Shown here: positions 24,213 through 34,220 of the stretch, piece after piece
Numbering within the stretch: position 1 is the first letter of the stretch
Layout of the letters: the number at the start of each line of letters is the position of its first letter
IMG/VR virus record: IMGVR_UViG_3300046170_000038
Coordinates: 1-55,347 of that record
Source of the DNA: a virus
Length of the DNA stretch: 55,347 bases
Direction: 5' to 3' (one strand)
The notes under the pieces: generated by a model
The model's database searches: none
What the model was told of the DNA's origin: nothing
The model's input: the letters and a program-made list of their open reading frames with translations, nothing else
Program-made: the position numbers and the translations under genes

Positions 24213-25303
24213 TAAAATACGCCTCTTGTTCCCATTATTCCTTGTTGTGGTTGTCCTGTTTTTTTATCTGTCCATTGTATAACATCACCTTCTTTGTATA
24301 CACCTCTTTCAATTTTATCTTCTACTACGCTTTGTGCTTCAATAGGATGCATTGTAACATTTGCAGGACCATTACCATTATTTATTTTTTTTATGTATGC
24401 GGCTGATCTTTTTGTAAACTCTTTTTCTGCTGCAAGTACTCTTTGCTCCATAAATTTATCAGGAACAAAACCTTCTATTGGGTTAGTTACAAACTCATTC
24501 TTTTGTATATTTATAATAACACTATTGACTTCTAATTCTTCAACTTCATTACCTATAATAATTTTTTCAGTCATAGTACTTAAATCTGTTTTTACTCTAC
24601 CAAAAGATTTATATACATCTGTGGCTGTATCACGTAACATTTTTAATCCTCTGGCTTGGTCAACTCCTAATTGACCTGAAGGATCACCACCACTGTCTTT
24701 AGTTGCTGCTGCTTTCCACTCAGCATGTCCTTCTTTTAAAATTGTTTTCTGTCTTTCCCATTCTGCTAAAGCATCTGCATCATCTAGTGGTATACTTATC
24801 TTAGCCTCATAATGACTAGACAATTTATCTTCCCAACTATTCTTTTCAGCTTTTACTTTTGGGGGTATAGGTTTAAATGTAATACTGCCAGTAGTTAAAC
24901 CTTGAGGTGCAGATGCGGCACTAGCAGAAGTAACATCAGGTAAATCTTCACCTGTTATTTGACCAATCTTTACTTGAGTAGCTGGATCAACACCTGCTTT
25001 AACATAAAGGTCTGCTTGTTTTAATGCTTCTTGTGCAAACCCCTTTCCTTTTTCTACAAATTTAGCTGCATTTTCATCTCCAAAATGAAATGACAAAGAG
25101 GCTAATAAAGTTTCAGCATCTTTTTGTTTAGCTACACGTGCGGCTTTTCTGGCCCTTGATGCTGCACGTGCCTCTGTAGCAATTTGCCACTGTTGTTGTT
25201 GTTCAGTAACCTCATCTTCTCTATTTTGTTGTGCAAATCTTTCTAATGTTCTAGTACCAGCACGTGCGCCACCACCTAAAAATGCCCCAAAGTTAAAAGC
25301 CAT
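24212..25303 (-). CDS. Internal virion protein, coiled-coil
   Basis: 363 aa. Starts MAFNFGAFLGGGARAGTRT and continues as a long charged helix (QQQWQIATEARAASRARKAA), then mixed. It overlaps the next gene's start by one base. Late virion operon context suggests a core/ejection protein, but no motif proves it. Confidence 0.65.
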   Translation of the reverse strand: MAFNFGAFLGGGARAGTRTLERFAQQNREDEVTEQQQQWQIATEARAASRARKAARVAKQKDAETLLASLSFHFGDENAAKFVEKGKGFAQEALKQADLYVKAGVDPATQVKIGQITGEDLPDVTSASAASAPQGLTTGSITFKPIPPKVKAEKNSWEDKLSSHYEAKISIPLDDADALAEWERQKTILKEGHAEWKAAATKDSGGDPSGQLGVDQARGLKMLRDTATDVYKSFGRVKTDLSTMTEKIIIGNEVEELEVNSVIINIQKNEFVTNPIEGFVPDKFMEQRVLAAEKEFTKRSAAYIKKINNGNGPANVTMHPIEAQSVVEDKIERGVYKEGDVIQWTDKKTGQPQQGIMGTRGVF

Positions 25304-25827
25304 TACATTTCTCCTTGAACTTGGTTCATATCACGACTAGGCCGTGCCATAAGGCCACTTGCAAGCGGTCTTTTTTTAGTTACTTCAACAGGCTTGTCTT
25401 CTTTTATTTCTGGTTTTTTATCTTTTAAATTCTTCATAGCTAGTGCAATTTTACTAGGTGATATAATGTCTTGATCTATTTTTTCTGATCCATCCATACT
25501 GTATTCTATCTCAGCTTCGTCTGCAACATATGCAATTAATTCCATAAGTACTGGTAATAATAAAATTGATACATCAATAGTATGCATACCTTCCATAGCA
25601 CCTGACTGTACTATTATTTCAGCAATAGAAGTTACAGGTGTACCCATTTCAAGTGCATCTATTAATGAATCATTTAATGAAGGGTCAGTAATTTTATTAG
25701 CATAATGTTCTAATGCATCTTCTACTGTTGAATACTTAGCAGGTTGTTGCCAAGGTCTTGCACCTATCTCAGTAGTCAAAGACTGACCGGGAATTGGTCC
25801 ATCCATAAGGGGATTAAACTCAGCCAT
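25303..25827 (-). CDS. Hypothetical virion-operon protein, 174 aa
   Basis: Mostly helical, acidic in the centre and Lys-rich near the C-terminus (KDKKPEIKEDKPVEVTKK). Ends SGLMARPSRDM, a tail that echoes SGLMARQ at the end of the 1361-aa protein. The echo could mark a shared processing or assembly signal. Confidence 0.65.
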   Translation of the reverse strand: MAEFNPLMDGPIPGQSLTTEIGARPWQQPAKYSTVEDALEHYANKITDPSLNDSLIDALEMGTPVTSIAEIIVQSGAMEGMHTIDVSILLLPVLMELIAYVADEAEIEYSMDGSEKIDQDIISPSKIALAMKNLKDKKPEIKEDKPVEVTKKRPLASGLMARPSRDMNQVQGEM

Positions 25828-26026
25828 TTTGCATTCCCGCCCGTAGCTTCTGTAATATTTTAAATTGATCTATAAGATAATTATCATCAGCCATGTTAGT
25901 ATCTTCCTCAACGGGTTTATTACGTGAAAGTAAACCTGATTGTTTTGCAGGTTCTTCTTTAGGCTGCATCATCATACTTTTATTCATGTAGTCTCTATAA
26001 GCTGTAGCAGCTTGTCCCTTTAACAT
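25820..26026 (-). CDS. Small virion-operon protein, 68 aa
   Basis: Met-rich N-terminus (MNKSMMMQPKEEPAKQSGLL), acidic centre. It contains SGLLSRN, similar to the SGLMAR tails in the neighbouring proteins. Function unknown. Confidence 0.6.
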   Translation of the reverse strand: MLKGQAATAYRDYMNKSMMMQPKEEPAKQSGLLSRNKPVEEDTNMADDNYLIDQFKILQKLRAGMQNG

Positions 26027-26038
26027 TACATTCCCCTA

Positions 26039-28111
26039 TTAAAATATAGCTTTAAAACCCGGTATTTTACTACCTACATAACCAAGAGCAAGTGTACTTA
26101 CAAAGTCACCAATAGCACTAGACGATGCTACATCTGCTTGATACTCTGCTGTTGATCTTTCTCTACCTGCAGCCAAGTGACTCAGTGTTACAGCATTCTG
26201 TCTGTCACGTTCATTGTCAGATGAAGTCCATGCCCATTCCATCATGTCAGCATGTTCTTGCCACAGATTAGAGTATGCCTGATTAGACATGTCAAGTACA
26301 GCAGCAGCATTAATTTCATTAGCCCTATTGACAGCGGCTGTTGCTGCAGTTGCAATCTCTCTACGCCATACAGCATTAGACTGTGCAATTACTAAACCAT
26401 TCTGTGCATTAAATTGATCACGTTGATTTGCAATCTCTGTATTAAATTTGTTAACAGCATTCTCTTCACCAGCATTAAACTGTGACATAGCATTAGCTTG
26501 TGTAGTATTAAACTGTGAAGTCTGTGTTTTAAGGTTAGCAAAGAACTGGTCAGATTGGTTCTCACTAGTTGCATTAAATTGCTTGGCTGCATTCTCTGCT
26601 GCCTGATCTGTAAACATAGACTGTGTACGTTGTTGTGCCTTAAACATTTCTGTCTGTTGTTGATTAGCTAGGTTAGTCATGTCCATTGCAAGGAATGACT
26701 GTGCATTCATTACGGCTGCAGCCTGTCGGTTACTTAGATTAGCCATGTCAAGGTTTGCCAGTGACGATGCCTCTGCCATAGTAAGTGCCTGTCGGTTAGA
26801 CAGGTTACTCAGGTTCATTGTGTTAGCTGCACGACTATTCTCTAGTGCTACCTGTTGTTCTGCAGTAAAGTTCATGTTAGCTATATCACTAACCTTAGCT
26901 GCATTAGCTACACGTGACTGAAAGGCTTGATCAAACTCCATGCCCATAAAGGTAGCACGTTGTTGTGCTGACAGCATGGCTCTCTCTTGACGATTACTCA
27001 GGTTTTTTATTTCAAACCCTGCAACTGTCTGTGCATCTGCACTAGCAATAGGCAGTGCTGACTCCATAGCTGCCTGTACAAGAGCCTGTCCTGCCATGCT
27101 ACTAGCACCAAGGCCACGTGCAGCCATCTGTGCTGTAGCGTTGCGTAAGGCTCCTGCAGCCCATGCTGGTGTTTCACCACCCTCAAAGTCTGCCATCAAT
27201 GTATCTAGCTGACCCTTTACAGTAGCCCTGTCACTAGGTGTGGCTGTTGCTGCCTGTATCTGTTCTGTAAACTGACTTGCCTTTGCAGCATTAGCTGCTG
27301 GCTCAATGATCTCACCTGCCTGTAGCTCACGCTGTACAGGGTTATCCATTTTAAGGGCAGTGCCTTGTGCTGCATCTATAGCAGATACTGCAGTCTCAGT
27401 TTGTTGCTGTCCTGTTACCTGTGCATCATCTGATACAGTACCTGTAGGTGTTTGTGTTTGATCAAGTACACCCTCTACAGTACCTGCAGTTTTAGTTGGG
27501 TCTACTTTAGCTATTCCTTGGGTTAATGGATAAGAAGCTAATCTACCTTTATCTCCTTCATCTACAGATGGGCCTATAGGGGGTGCTGTAGATGGTTTAA
27601 ATCGTGCCATATCATCATGAGGTTCATATCTTGGTCTAGGGTCAAACATACGAAACTCATTACGAGGATCATAGGCAGTAGCCTGTGCAACTGTACCCTG
27701 TGTAGCTGTGGCTGTAGGTGATGTTGCACCTACCTGTCCAGCACCTGCAGCTAAGTCTTGTGATGTTTGTGCAACAGTGCCAGTAGCTGTAGCTATACCA
27801 CCAACAGGTAGTGCTGGTCCTTGCATACGGTTTACTGTAGTCTGACCAATACTTGCAGGTGTTTCAGGTTCTTCTGGTTCTATGGGTTCTACAGGTGTAG
27901 TTACATCACCACCTTCTTGATAGTTTTTACGCACCATACCACCATTCATCATTTGAATAGCTTTGTTTTGAAAGTCATTAAACTTCATCTGTGCTTCAGG
28001 ATCAGTTTGTAAAAAGTCTTTAAACTTTCCCATGTCACCCTGATAGCCTAACGTACCAGCTATACGCTCCATTGCCTGTGGTTTAAATCCTTGAAACTGC
28101 ATTGCTGTCAT
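26039..28111 (-). CDS. Repeat-rich internal virion protein, 690 aa
   Basis: N-terminal PQAMERIAGTLGYQGDMG and MVRKNYQEGGDV precede a Pro/Thr/Gln-rich linker (about 60-280). The C-terminal half is a degenerate repeat of about 14 residues built on NLSNRQ...MAQAQ... (NLSNRQERAMLSAQ, NLSNRQALTMAEAS, NLSNRQAAAVMNAQ, NLANQQQTEMFKAQ), then FN-A/T repeats (QFNATSENQSDQFF). Such arrays form long coiled coils. The protein is probably virion-internal. It starts with ATG 28111; 28102 is an alternative. Confidence 0.7.
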   Translation of the reverse strand: MTAMQFQGFKPQAMERIAGTLGYQGDMGKFKDFLQTDPEAQMKFNDFQNKAIQMMNGGMVRKNYQEGGDVTTPVEPIEPEEPETPASIGQTTVNRMQGPALPVGGIATATGTVAQTSQDLAAGAGQVGATSPTATATQGTVAQATAYDPRNEFRMFDPRPRYEPHDDMARFKPSTAPPIGPSVDEGDKGRLASYPLTQGIAKVDPTKTAGTVEGVLDQTQTPTGTVSDDAQVTGQQQTETAVSAIDAAQGTALKMDNPVQRELQAGEIIEPAANAAKASQFTEQIQAATATPSDRATVKGQLDTLMADFEGGETPAWAAGALRNATAQMAARGLGASSMAGQALVQAAMESALPIASADAQTVAGFEIKNLSNRQERAMLSAQQRATFMGMEFDQAFQSRVANAAKVSDIANMNFTAEQQVALENSRAANTMNLSNLSNRQALTMAEASSLANLDMANLSNRQAAAVMNAQSFLAMDMTNLANQQQTEMFKAQQRTQSMFTDQAAENAAKQFNATSENQSDQFFANLKTQTSQFNTTQANAMSQFNAGEENAVNKFNTEIANQRDQFNAQNGLVIAQSNAVWRREIATAATAAVNRANEINAAAVLDMSNQAYSNLWQEHADMMEWAWTSSDNERDRQNAVTLSHLAAGRERSTAEYQADVASSSAIGDFVSTLALGYVGSKIPGFKAIF

Positions 28112-28113
28112 TA

Positions 28114-28377
28114 TTAAAATCCGTCCTTTAATCCGTCAAGTATGTCTTGAACTGATACTCTCTTCTTAGCATTAGGTGTGTATCTACACATATATGTCTT
28201 AGGGCATTCACTAAACTTAAACATAGGGTAATGATATCCTATTGTACCATTAGGTCCACGGTAAATGCAAACCATTTCTCCCTGTATCTTAACTCTTTTT
28301 GCTAAGTGACACTGTACAAACTCAGGGTTACTTAACAGCCCTGCTAACACAAGGGGTAACACAACAAGATTAATCAT
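28114..28377 (-). CDS. Small secreted or membrane-anchored protein, 87 aa
   Basis: Hydrophobic N-terminus of about 15 residues (MINLVVLPLVLAGLLS) resembles a signal peptide. The mature part has four cysteines (QCHLAK, MVCIYRG, SECPKTYMC) that could form disulfides. A periplasmic or outer-surface role is inferred. Confidence 0.65.
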   Translation of the reverse strand: MINLVVLPLVLAGLLSNPEFVQCHLAKRVKIQGEMVCIYRGPNGTIGYHYPMFKFSECPKTYMCRYTPNAKKRVSVQDILDGLKDGF

Positions 28378-28856
28378 TAACTAATTCCTAGTGATATCAG
28401 ATATATGCCCCCACCTAATACACCAATGATTAGTAATGATAGGCCACCTATAGCTGCGTTGTTTGCCATCTGTCTTTTAGCTTCCATCGCCGCATACACA
28501 GTCTCTTCACGTTCCTTACGTATTTGCCTACGCATACCTAACATTTCATCGTATGTGCCTACACCAAACCTGTAGTCTAACATAAACTTTATTTCTTTTT
28601 CTTTCTCAAGCAATGTTTTCTTACGAACAATAATGTCCATTGCTTCTTGTTCTATGTTGTCAGTACCGTGGGTCTGCTTGTCTAACCACGTAGGGTTTTT
28701 ACGTTGAGACTCAGCCCTAGTAATGTCAGCTACTGCACCGTACCACTTACCTAGTTGCTGTGATACATCTTGTATTTCTCTGCCAGCACCTACTAGCATC
28801 TTGACCCCTTTGAAGGCTGCATTAGCTGCAGCAAAAGCTGTAACGGGGTCAATCAT
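28377..28856 (-). CDS. Virion-operon protein with C-terminal membrane span, 159 aa
   Basis: Helical, charged body and a hydrophobic C-terminal stretch (GLSLLIIGVLGGGIYLISLG, about 137-158), so it is likely tail-anchored in a membrane or a core particle. Its ATG overlaps nothing; it lies between two small membrane-associated genes. No family recognised. Confidence 0.65.
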   Translation of the reverse strand: MIDPVTAFAAANAAFKGVKMLVGAGREIQDVSQQLGKWYGAVADITRAESQRKNPTWLDKQTHGTDNIEQEAMDIIVRKKTLLEKEKEIKFMLDYRFGVGTYDEMLGMRRQIRKEREETVYAAMEAKRQMANNAAIGGLSLLIIGVLGGGIYLISLGIS

Positions 28857-28860
28857 TTAA

Positions 28861-29115
28861 TTATCTCTTTGCGTGATTAGTTGTAACCACATTTAATGCA
28901 TCCTTGATTGCTTCTACATTTGCATCAATACGTGCAATCATTACGTCATTCTCTTGTATATCATCTTCTAGTATTTCCATACTAGTTCTCATATCTTCTA
29001 TGTCATTCATGTTATACTTAATGTCTGATACCATGCTGGACACTGCCCACACTACAGCAGCACCCTGTGCTAGTAATGCTCCTGCTATTGTTACTAATGT
29101 CCAGTTGATATCCAT
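28861..29115 (-). CDS. Single-span coiled-coil membrane protein, 84 aa
   Basis: N-terminal hydrophobic segment (TLVTIAGALLAQGAAVVWAV, about 6-26) followed by an acidic coiled coil (DIKYNMNDIEDMRTSMEI). This is the layout of small phage membrane proteins such as spanin- or holin-like accessories, but no motif decides it. Confidence 0.6.
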   Translation of the reverse strand: MDINWTLVTIAGALLAQGAAVVWAVSSMVSDIKYNMNDIEDMRTSMEILEDDIQENDVMIARIDANVEAIKDALNVVTTNHAKR

Positions 29116-29603
29116 TAGCTAGGCTCCGTAGGCCAATCGCCCCCATTGCCTTCCATGTCAGGACTTGCCAAGTTAGGCCAGTTAGAGTGAGTAGTAATAT
29201 CACGTAGTGCTGTACGGTAAGTTACCCATGCACTAGGTACAGAGCCACCAGCTTCTAATGCTTTTGTTACAACCCAATCACAACTAGCTAGACGTTTATC
29301 TCTTTCTGCTCTGTTACGTGTAGCTACTTCAGCATTAGCAGCAGTGACTACAGCAGCACGTTCCTCAGAGGTCATATCTGTGACACGGCGAGTATATACT
29401 TTACCGTCCTGCAGATATGGCGTGACACTCTCGTTTTTTTGTGTGGCTGAGTCATAAGCTAGGAACACAACCACTTCTGCACAGCTATTAGCCGCAAGCC
29501 AATCAGCATCAGGGCCAGCTTTAGGGAATGAAGTGTTAGGAAACATAGACTTGTGATCTGCTATCTCGCCTATAGTGCTGCCATCTAGTTTTGCTATCTT
29601 CAT
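29115..29603 (-). CDS. Tail fibre assembly-type protein (Phage_tail_APC-like), 162 aa
   Basis: The C-terminal 60 residues match the tail-assembly pattern: RDKRLASCDWVVTKALE, WVTYRTALRDIT, then NWPNL and DWPTEPS. A smaller relative lies at 34221-34502. Such genes accompany tail fibres. Overlaps the preceding gene's stop by one base. Confidence 0.7.
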   Translation of the reverse strand: MKIAKLDGSTIGEIADHKSMFPNTSFPKAGPDADWLAANSCAEVVVFLAYDSATQKNESVTPYLQDGKVYTRRVTDMTSEERAAVVTAANAEVATRNRAERDKRLASCDWVVTKALEAGGSVPSAWVTYRTALRDITTHSNWPNLASPDMEGNGGDWPTEPS

Positions 29604-29605
29604 GT

Positions 29606-31645
29606 CTATTGTCCTTTATCTGCGAATGCTTTGGTCGGTGCTGTGAAATTGCTTGTATAACGAGCAAACTTGCTTATACGAACTTCATCCATATATCCGT
29701 TGGAAGGGTAAGTAGTTTCAGCAGTTCTGAGAGTGCCTAGAAACCAAGGAAATCCACCCGTATCTAAGTTAGAAGAGGATGTAACGGATATATCACTAGT
29801 GCCATTTAAATATAATTTGTAAGAGGTTCCATTTTTCACTAAGGCAAGATGATACCAAACGTCATTATCCAATGTTGTACCACCAGCATTGGCTATATCA
29901 TAACTAGAATTATTAGATGATAAAGCCAAAGATAACGTCCCATTACCTGTATATATTTGAAAGCCGTTGCCTTTAGTTATAAGTTCTTGATATGCTGGTG
30001 ACGTTTTATTTACGAACCTCCAAAAAAACTCAACAGTCCAGTTACCTCCACCATCAATGTTGTTTCCCCCATTCTCTGAAAAAGTGGCATAATCACTATT
30101 ACCATCCAGAAGCAGAGAAGCAGTACCAAACTTTTTTTGCGCCGTGCTAGTTTTAGCAGTGCCATACAACGTCAGATTATTCTGTGAAGTACTGTCAATC
30201 GCCTGACCATCTGCCATGTTTAAGAGCAGCTTGGTGTTGGTGACGGCTGTAAGGGGGGCTGTTGGGACAGTATACGTTGTGCCACTATATAACGCAGTGC
30301 CTTTTACAATTCTTGCATCACAGATATAACCGTCAAAGTCGTAAGAAGCACCGTCCATAGTGCCAATTATAAATGTTGTACTACTTCTATCTAAGTTGTT
30401 ATTTATACCTGTTGCTGCTGAACTTTTTCTAGCACCGTTGACGTAAATATAACCTGTGCCGCTGCTGACAGAGAAAGCTATATGGTTCCAAGCATTTATT
30501 TGCACAGGGTCACTACCATCTGTGGTTAAATCTATTGCACCTCCTGCATTATCTGCAGCATTTAAATAAAAATTTACTTCATTTGTATAACGCAAAGAAA
30601 AATACCAGCCTGTAGGATAACCACCTGCTTGAGCCATAATCATTGGATAATCATTGCTTTCAGAAACAGTTGGATATACCCAAGCCTCTAGTGTAAAGGT
30701 ATCACCTAGAACAAAGTCAGCAGAATCCCCAGTGCTTAAAAAGTCATTGTCTCCATCAAAATAAGCACTCGCCCCGTTCACCGCAGGGTCATACACACTG
30801 TTGGACAGGAATGGGCCAAATGCTGTTACTGCTGGATTGCCCACAGGTGTTAATGCAAATCCTGTTGAGGAATTATCAATGAACCTGTTGCTTTGGCAGG
30901 TTAAAAGTTTGGTATTTGTAATGGCAGTTAATGCAGAAGTTGGGACAGTAATGCTTGAGCCACTGTATAGGGCAGTGCCTTTAAGTAGTCTAAGGTTGCT
31001 AATGTGACCATTAAAATTACCGCCACTAGCAGTATAACTGCCAATTCTTGCTGTACCGGAGGATGCACCTTGTGTTGCAGTGTTTGTGGCTTGTGCCACT
31101 CTTGTCCCGTTTAAATACAAGCTAGTGTTGTTGCTCCCTGTGCCTGACCTAACTACTGCGACATGGTTCCAAGTATTTGTTAAGATGGAATTATCAGCAC
31201 TTTTAACTATATCAGCACCCGCATACCAACTGACATATTTGTCAGATGAATGAATATATAATTGTGTGCTGCCAATTAGAAAAGTATTCGGATGCTGATT
31301 ATCTATTACAATAGTTCTAGCATTAAAAAAAAGCTCAAATGTGTAGTCACCATCTAAACTCATTGTTGCATCATTTGTGTATGTTAGGCTATCCCCATCA
31401 CCATCAAAGGACCAACTCCACTCACCATCAGGCCGAGCAAATGGCCCAAACGAGCCTTGGGTTACATTGCCATTAGCTGTGATTGTGTGGTTGCTTGTAG
31501 AGCCATCATCAAAAGCATTGTTGACACCGTTGTTACTGCCCTCAAAATGACTGAGAAAACTAACACGGTTGAACTGATCGTCTGACGGTGCCGCATCTGT
31601 ACCAGAAGCACCTAACAGTCCTGTATTGAAGAATGATTTAGCCAA
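29606..31645 (-). CDS. Tail protein with three LamG-like domains
   Basis: Start chosen at TTG 31645 (LAKSFFNTGLLGA) because GGAGGGGC lies just upstream; the open frame extends to 31690 but that would overlap the preceding gene more. 679 aa. Three concanavalin A/LamG-like units are visible: around WSFDGDGDSLTYTN, AYFDGDNDFLSTGD and LLLDGNSDYATFS, each ending in an RLLKGTALYSG/ARIVKGTALYSG/VRISKFARYTS strand. Such domains bind carbohydrates, so this is a likely receptor-binding or tail-appendage protein. Confidence 0.78.
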   Translation of the reverse strand: MAKSFFNTGLLGASGTDAAPSDDQFNRVSFLSHFEGSNNGVNNAFDDGSTSNHTITANGNVTQGSFGPFARPDGEWSWSFDGDGDSLTYTNDATMSLDGDYTFELFFNARTIVIDNQHPNTFLIGSTQLYIHSSDKYVSWYAGADIVKSADNSILTNTWNHVAVVRSGTGSNNTSLYLNGTRVAQATNTATQGASSGTARIGSYTASGGNFNGHISNLRLLKGTALYSGSSITVPTSALTAITNTKLLTCQSNRFIDNSSTGFALTPVGNPAVTAFGPFLSNSVYDPAVNGASAYFDGDNDFLSTGDSADFVLGDTFTLEAWVYPTVSESNDYPMIMAQAGGYPTGWYFSLRYTNEVNFYLNAADNAGGAIDLTTDGSDPVQINAWNHIAFSVSSGTGYIYVNGARKSSAATGINNNLDRSSTTFIIGTMDGASYDFDGYICDARIVKGTALYSGTTYTVPTAPLTAVTNTKLLLNMADGQAIDSTSQNNLTLYGTAKTSTAQKKFGTASLLLDGNSDYATFSENGGNNIDGGGNWTVEFFWRFVNKTSPAYQELITKGNGFQIYTGNGTLSLALSSNNSSYDIANAGGTTLDNDVWYHLALVKNGTSYKLYLNGTSDISVTSSSNLDTGGFPWFLGTLRTAETTYPSNGYMDEVRISKFARYTSNFTAPTKAFADKGQ

Positions 31646-32447
31646 GTGCTGCCCCTCCAAGGAAGCCGTAGTAAGTAGTGCCACCATCACGTGTAAAGAA
31701 ACCGTATCCGTTTACTTCACTATTTCCCGGTGCATCTGGTGCTGATCCTCCTGCCCAATCCACTGAGCTAGGCCAAGCAATAGTTTTAGCTGATGAAGGT
31801 TGAGTAATAAACAAAGTAAAACTGTATGCTGTACCACTTGTAGGTGGATTGCTAAATGCAAACGTAGTGTTCTCGGATAGTGTAACAGAAAAAGATGTGC
31901 CTGTAGCTAGATCAAGTGTAGTTGTAGAACCTGTGCTATTGGCTACATATGTTTCTTGGTATGTCAGAGGCTTTAGTGAGCCTGTCATGGTTACGGAAGT
32001 AGTGCCTGTAGGTATCTCAATTACGTCTGCGTCTGCGTCATTCTTAATTGTTACATCGTTAGTACTGCCCTGACCAGTAATGATAATACCTTCTGCTGCA
32101 GTGTAACCAATAGCTGCATCATCCCCTGCTGCTGTGTCACCTGTAGCTTGAAGTGTAGCACCAGAGGCTACTACATCACTTGTAAATACACTGTTACTTG
32201 TATCAAACGTACTAAAGGCTACAATCTCTACAGTATCATTAGCTGTAGCACCAGAGGCCAACACAACGTCTGACCCATTGGTAGCTGTATAGTCTGCCCT
32301 AGCTAAGTGTACCCCATTAAGATATACAGAAACAAGATCAGGGGTATACCCTTGGGTAGTAAATGTAGTTTGATTTGATGTGGCTGTATATACGTCCCGA
32401 CTTTGTGTAGCCTGTGGGGTAGGTATTGCGCCTATATATCCTGACAT
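31638..32447 (-). CDS. Tail fibre-like protein, 269 aa
   Basis: Starts MSGYIGAIPTPQATQSRDVYT, an N-terminus close to the next protein (MAGYIGGKVAVSAPQQIETK), followed by a shared VYLNGVHLARADYTATNGSDVV and GATANDTVEIVAFSTFDT segment. The C-terminus (TIAWPSSVDWAGGSAP, DGGTTYYGFLGG) is a small beta domain typical of fibre tips. Paralogue of 32457-33482. Confidence 0.7.
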   Translation of the reverse strand: MSGYIGAIPTPQATQSRDVYTATSNQTTFTTQGYTPDLVSVYLNGVHLARADYTATNGSDVVLASGATANDTVEIVAFSTFDTSNSVFTSDVVASGATLQATGDTAAGDDAAIGYTAAEGIIITGQGSTNDVTIKNDADADVIEIPTGTTSVTMTGSLKPLTYQETYVANSTGSTTTLDLATGTSFSVTLSENTTFAFSNPPTSGTAYSFTLFITQPSSAKTIAWPSSVDWAGGSAPDAPGNSEVNGYGFFTRDGGTTYYGFLGGAALG

Positions 32448-32456
32448 TCTGTTTCC

Positions 32457-33482
32457 TTATGAGTTTACTCTGCCGTACATAGTGATTGTCCCACTTACTA
32501 TGTTACCACTAGCAAATTTAAATTGAATCCCATCTACTATCGTTGCAGCTTTTGTTTTTCCTAGTGAATAACCGCCGCTGACTAGTCCACCAAGAGCACC
32601 ATTTTCTCTCGTATAAAGACCAAATCCAGTGACATACGTAGTTGTGTTTAAATGAGGGCATATAAGAGAGTATTCACCATTAAGGCCTTCATTGGTGGCA
32701 TTGCCAATTCCTCTATATGCTAAAGGTATATATGCTGCATCCCCCGCACTTGCAGCTGCATCCACGCCTTTTACATAACTATCTGAAGCACTTAAATAAT
32801 TAGAGCCATCATCAACACTCAACAAAGCCTGAAATAATTGATCGTCAGTTTGTGGTAAAATATTACCTAGTGTAAATATATAGCTATCATATTTACTTGA
32901 ATCAAAACCTGTAAAACTAGCAGTTGCTGCGTTGCTTACATCAGTAGAAGAGATAAATTCTAACCCACCGCCAACTTTAGTGCCAATATACGTAGCTAAC
33001 CTAGCCATTGTAGCTTTACGATTAGTGCCACCCGCACCGTCATCCACAACCATCAAGTCTGCATCAACTAATGCTGCACCAATGTCTGTACCACCGTCTA
33101 TGTCTAGGTCAACCAAAGGTATTGAGCCATCTGGGACAATTAAACTATTTGCAGTAACACTACCACTAACTGTTACGTTACTACTAAACGTACCACCTGA
33201 TGCCTTACTTACTGTATCACTTGTTTCAAAACTACCGTGGGACACAATAACAATTTGATCACCTTCAGTAGCACCTGTTTCTAAGGTAACAGTAGAGCCA
33301 TTAGTGGCAGTGTAGTCTGTGCCATCTACTAATCTTATACCGTTCTGATATACATGCACAGCACCGACAGTATAACCAACATTAGGAATACTGGTTTGGC
33401 TGGCTGTTGCCGTAATTGTGTGCTTTGTTTCTATTTGTTGTGGTGCTGATACTGCTACCTTACCACCAATATAACCTGCCAT
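32457..33482 (-). CDS. Tail fibre-like protein, 341 aa
   Basis: N-terminal MAGYIGG module as in the adjacent 269-aa protein, then a linker with DIDGGTDIGAALVDADLMVV and DDGAGGTNRKATMARLATYI, then a C-terminal fibre domain (FISSTDVSNAATASFTGFDS ... SGTITMYGRVNS). The middle and C-terminal modules are shared with the two neighbours at 33492 and 34527, so this is part of a paralogous fibre set. Confidence 0.75.
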   Translation of the reverse strand: MAGYIGGKVAVSAPQQIETKHTITATASQTSIPNVGYTVGAVHVYQNGIRLVDGTDYTATNGSTVTLETGATEGDQIVIVSHGSFETSDTVSKASGGTFSSNVTVSGSVTANSLIVPDGSIPLVDLDIDGGTDIGAALVDADLMVVDDGAGGTNRKATMARLATYIGTKVGGGLEFISSTDVSNAATASFTGFDSSKYDSYIFTLGNILPQTDDQLFQALLSVDDGSNYLSASDSYVKGVDAAASAGDAAYIPLAYRGIGNATNEGLNGEYSLICPHLNTTTYVTGFGLYTRENGALGGLVSGGYSLGKTKAATIVDGIQFKFASGNIVSGTITMYGRVNS

Positions 33483-33491
33483 TTTGTTTCC

Positions 33492-34210
33492 TTATGAGTT
33501 TACTATGCCAAACATAGTAATTGTTCCTGATGCTATGTTTCCACTATTATATTTAAATTGCACTGCATCTACATCGGCTGATGAGTTTCTTTGCCCTGCT
33601 ATTTGAATAAGAGTTGCGTATCCATCACTGCTATAATAGAATGTTTGGCCTACTACTCTTGTCGGCAGAGTTAGATGGGGGCCATGGATAAACATATGCC
33701 CACTGCATCCACCTTCTTCGCCTGATGCGGTTCCTTGACTAGCACTAACATTTATGTTTGCACTTGTTGCATCAAATCCAGCATAGCCACTACCACCACT
33801 ATCACCACGATATTGAGCAACATAATCACTACTACCTGTATCATAATTACTTCCACCATCAGTACTCGTTAGTAAAAGTAGTGACTTTGCATCAGCCGCA
33901 GAAACTACATTTAAAAATGTAAATAAATAACTGTCATACTTAGAAGAATCAAAACCTGTAAAACTAATAGTAGCAGTATCACTAGCATCAGTAGAAGCTA
34001 TGAACTCCATGCCACCACCAATCTTAGTACCCATATAAGTAGCAAGCCTAGACATTGTAGCCTTGCGGTTTGTACCACCAGCCCCATCGTCTACAATCAT
34101 AAGGTCAGCATCTACAAGAGCAGCACCGATATCTGTACCTGCATCAATGTCTAGTAAGGCAGTGTTACCCCACTACCAGTAAGATTAGCTGTGTCTCTTG
34201 CTTTAGTCAT
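33492..34210 (-). CDS. Tail fibre-like protein, frameshifted, 239 aa
   Basis: The open frame starts inside the conserved module (MIVDDGAGGTNRKATMSRL) at 34100, but the real N-terminus begins at ATG 34210 (MTKARDTANLTGSG). One base is missing in the C run at 34168-34171: restoring it joins the two halves, ...GSG then GNTALLDIDAGTDIGAAL..., and gives 720 bases, an exact 240 codons. The C-terminus (GTITMFGIVNS) matches its neighbour's. Confidence 0.72.
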
Positions 34211-34220
34211 GTTCTATCCT

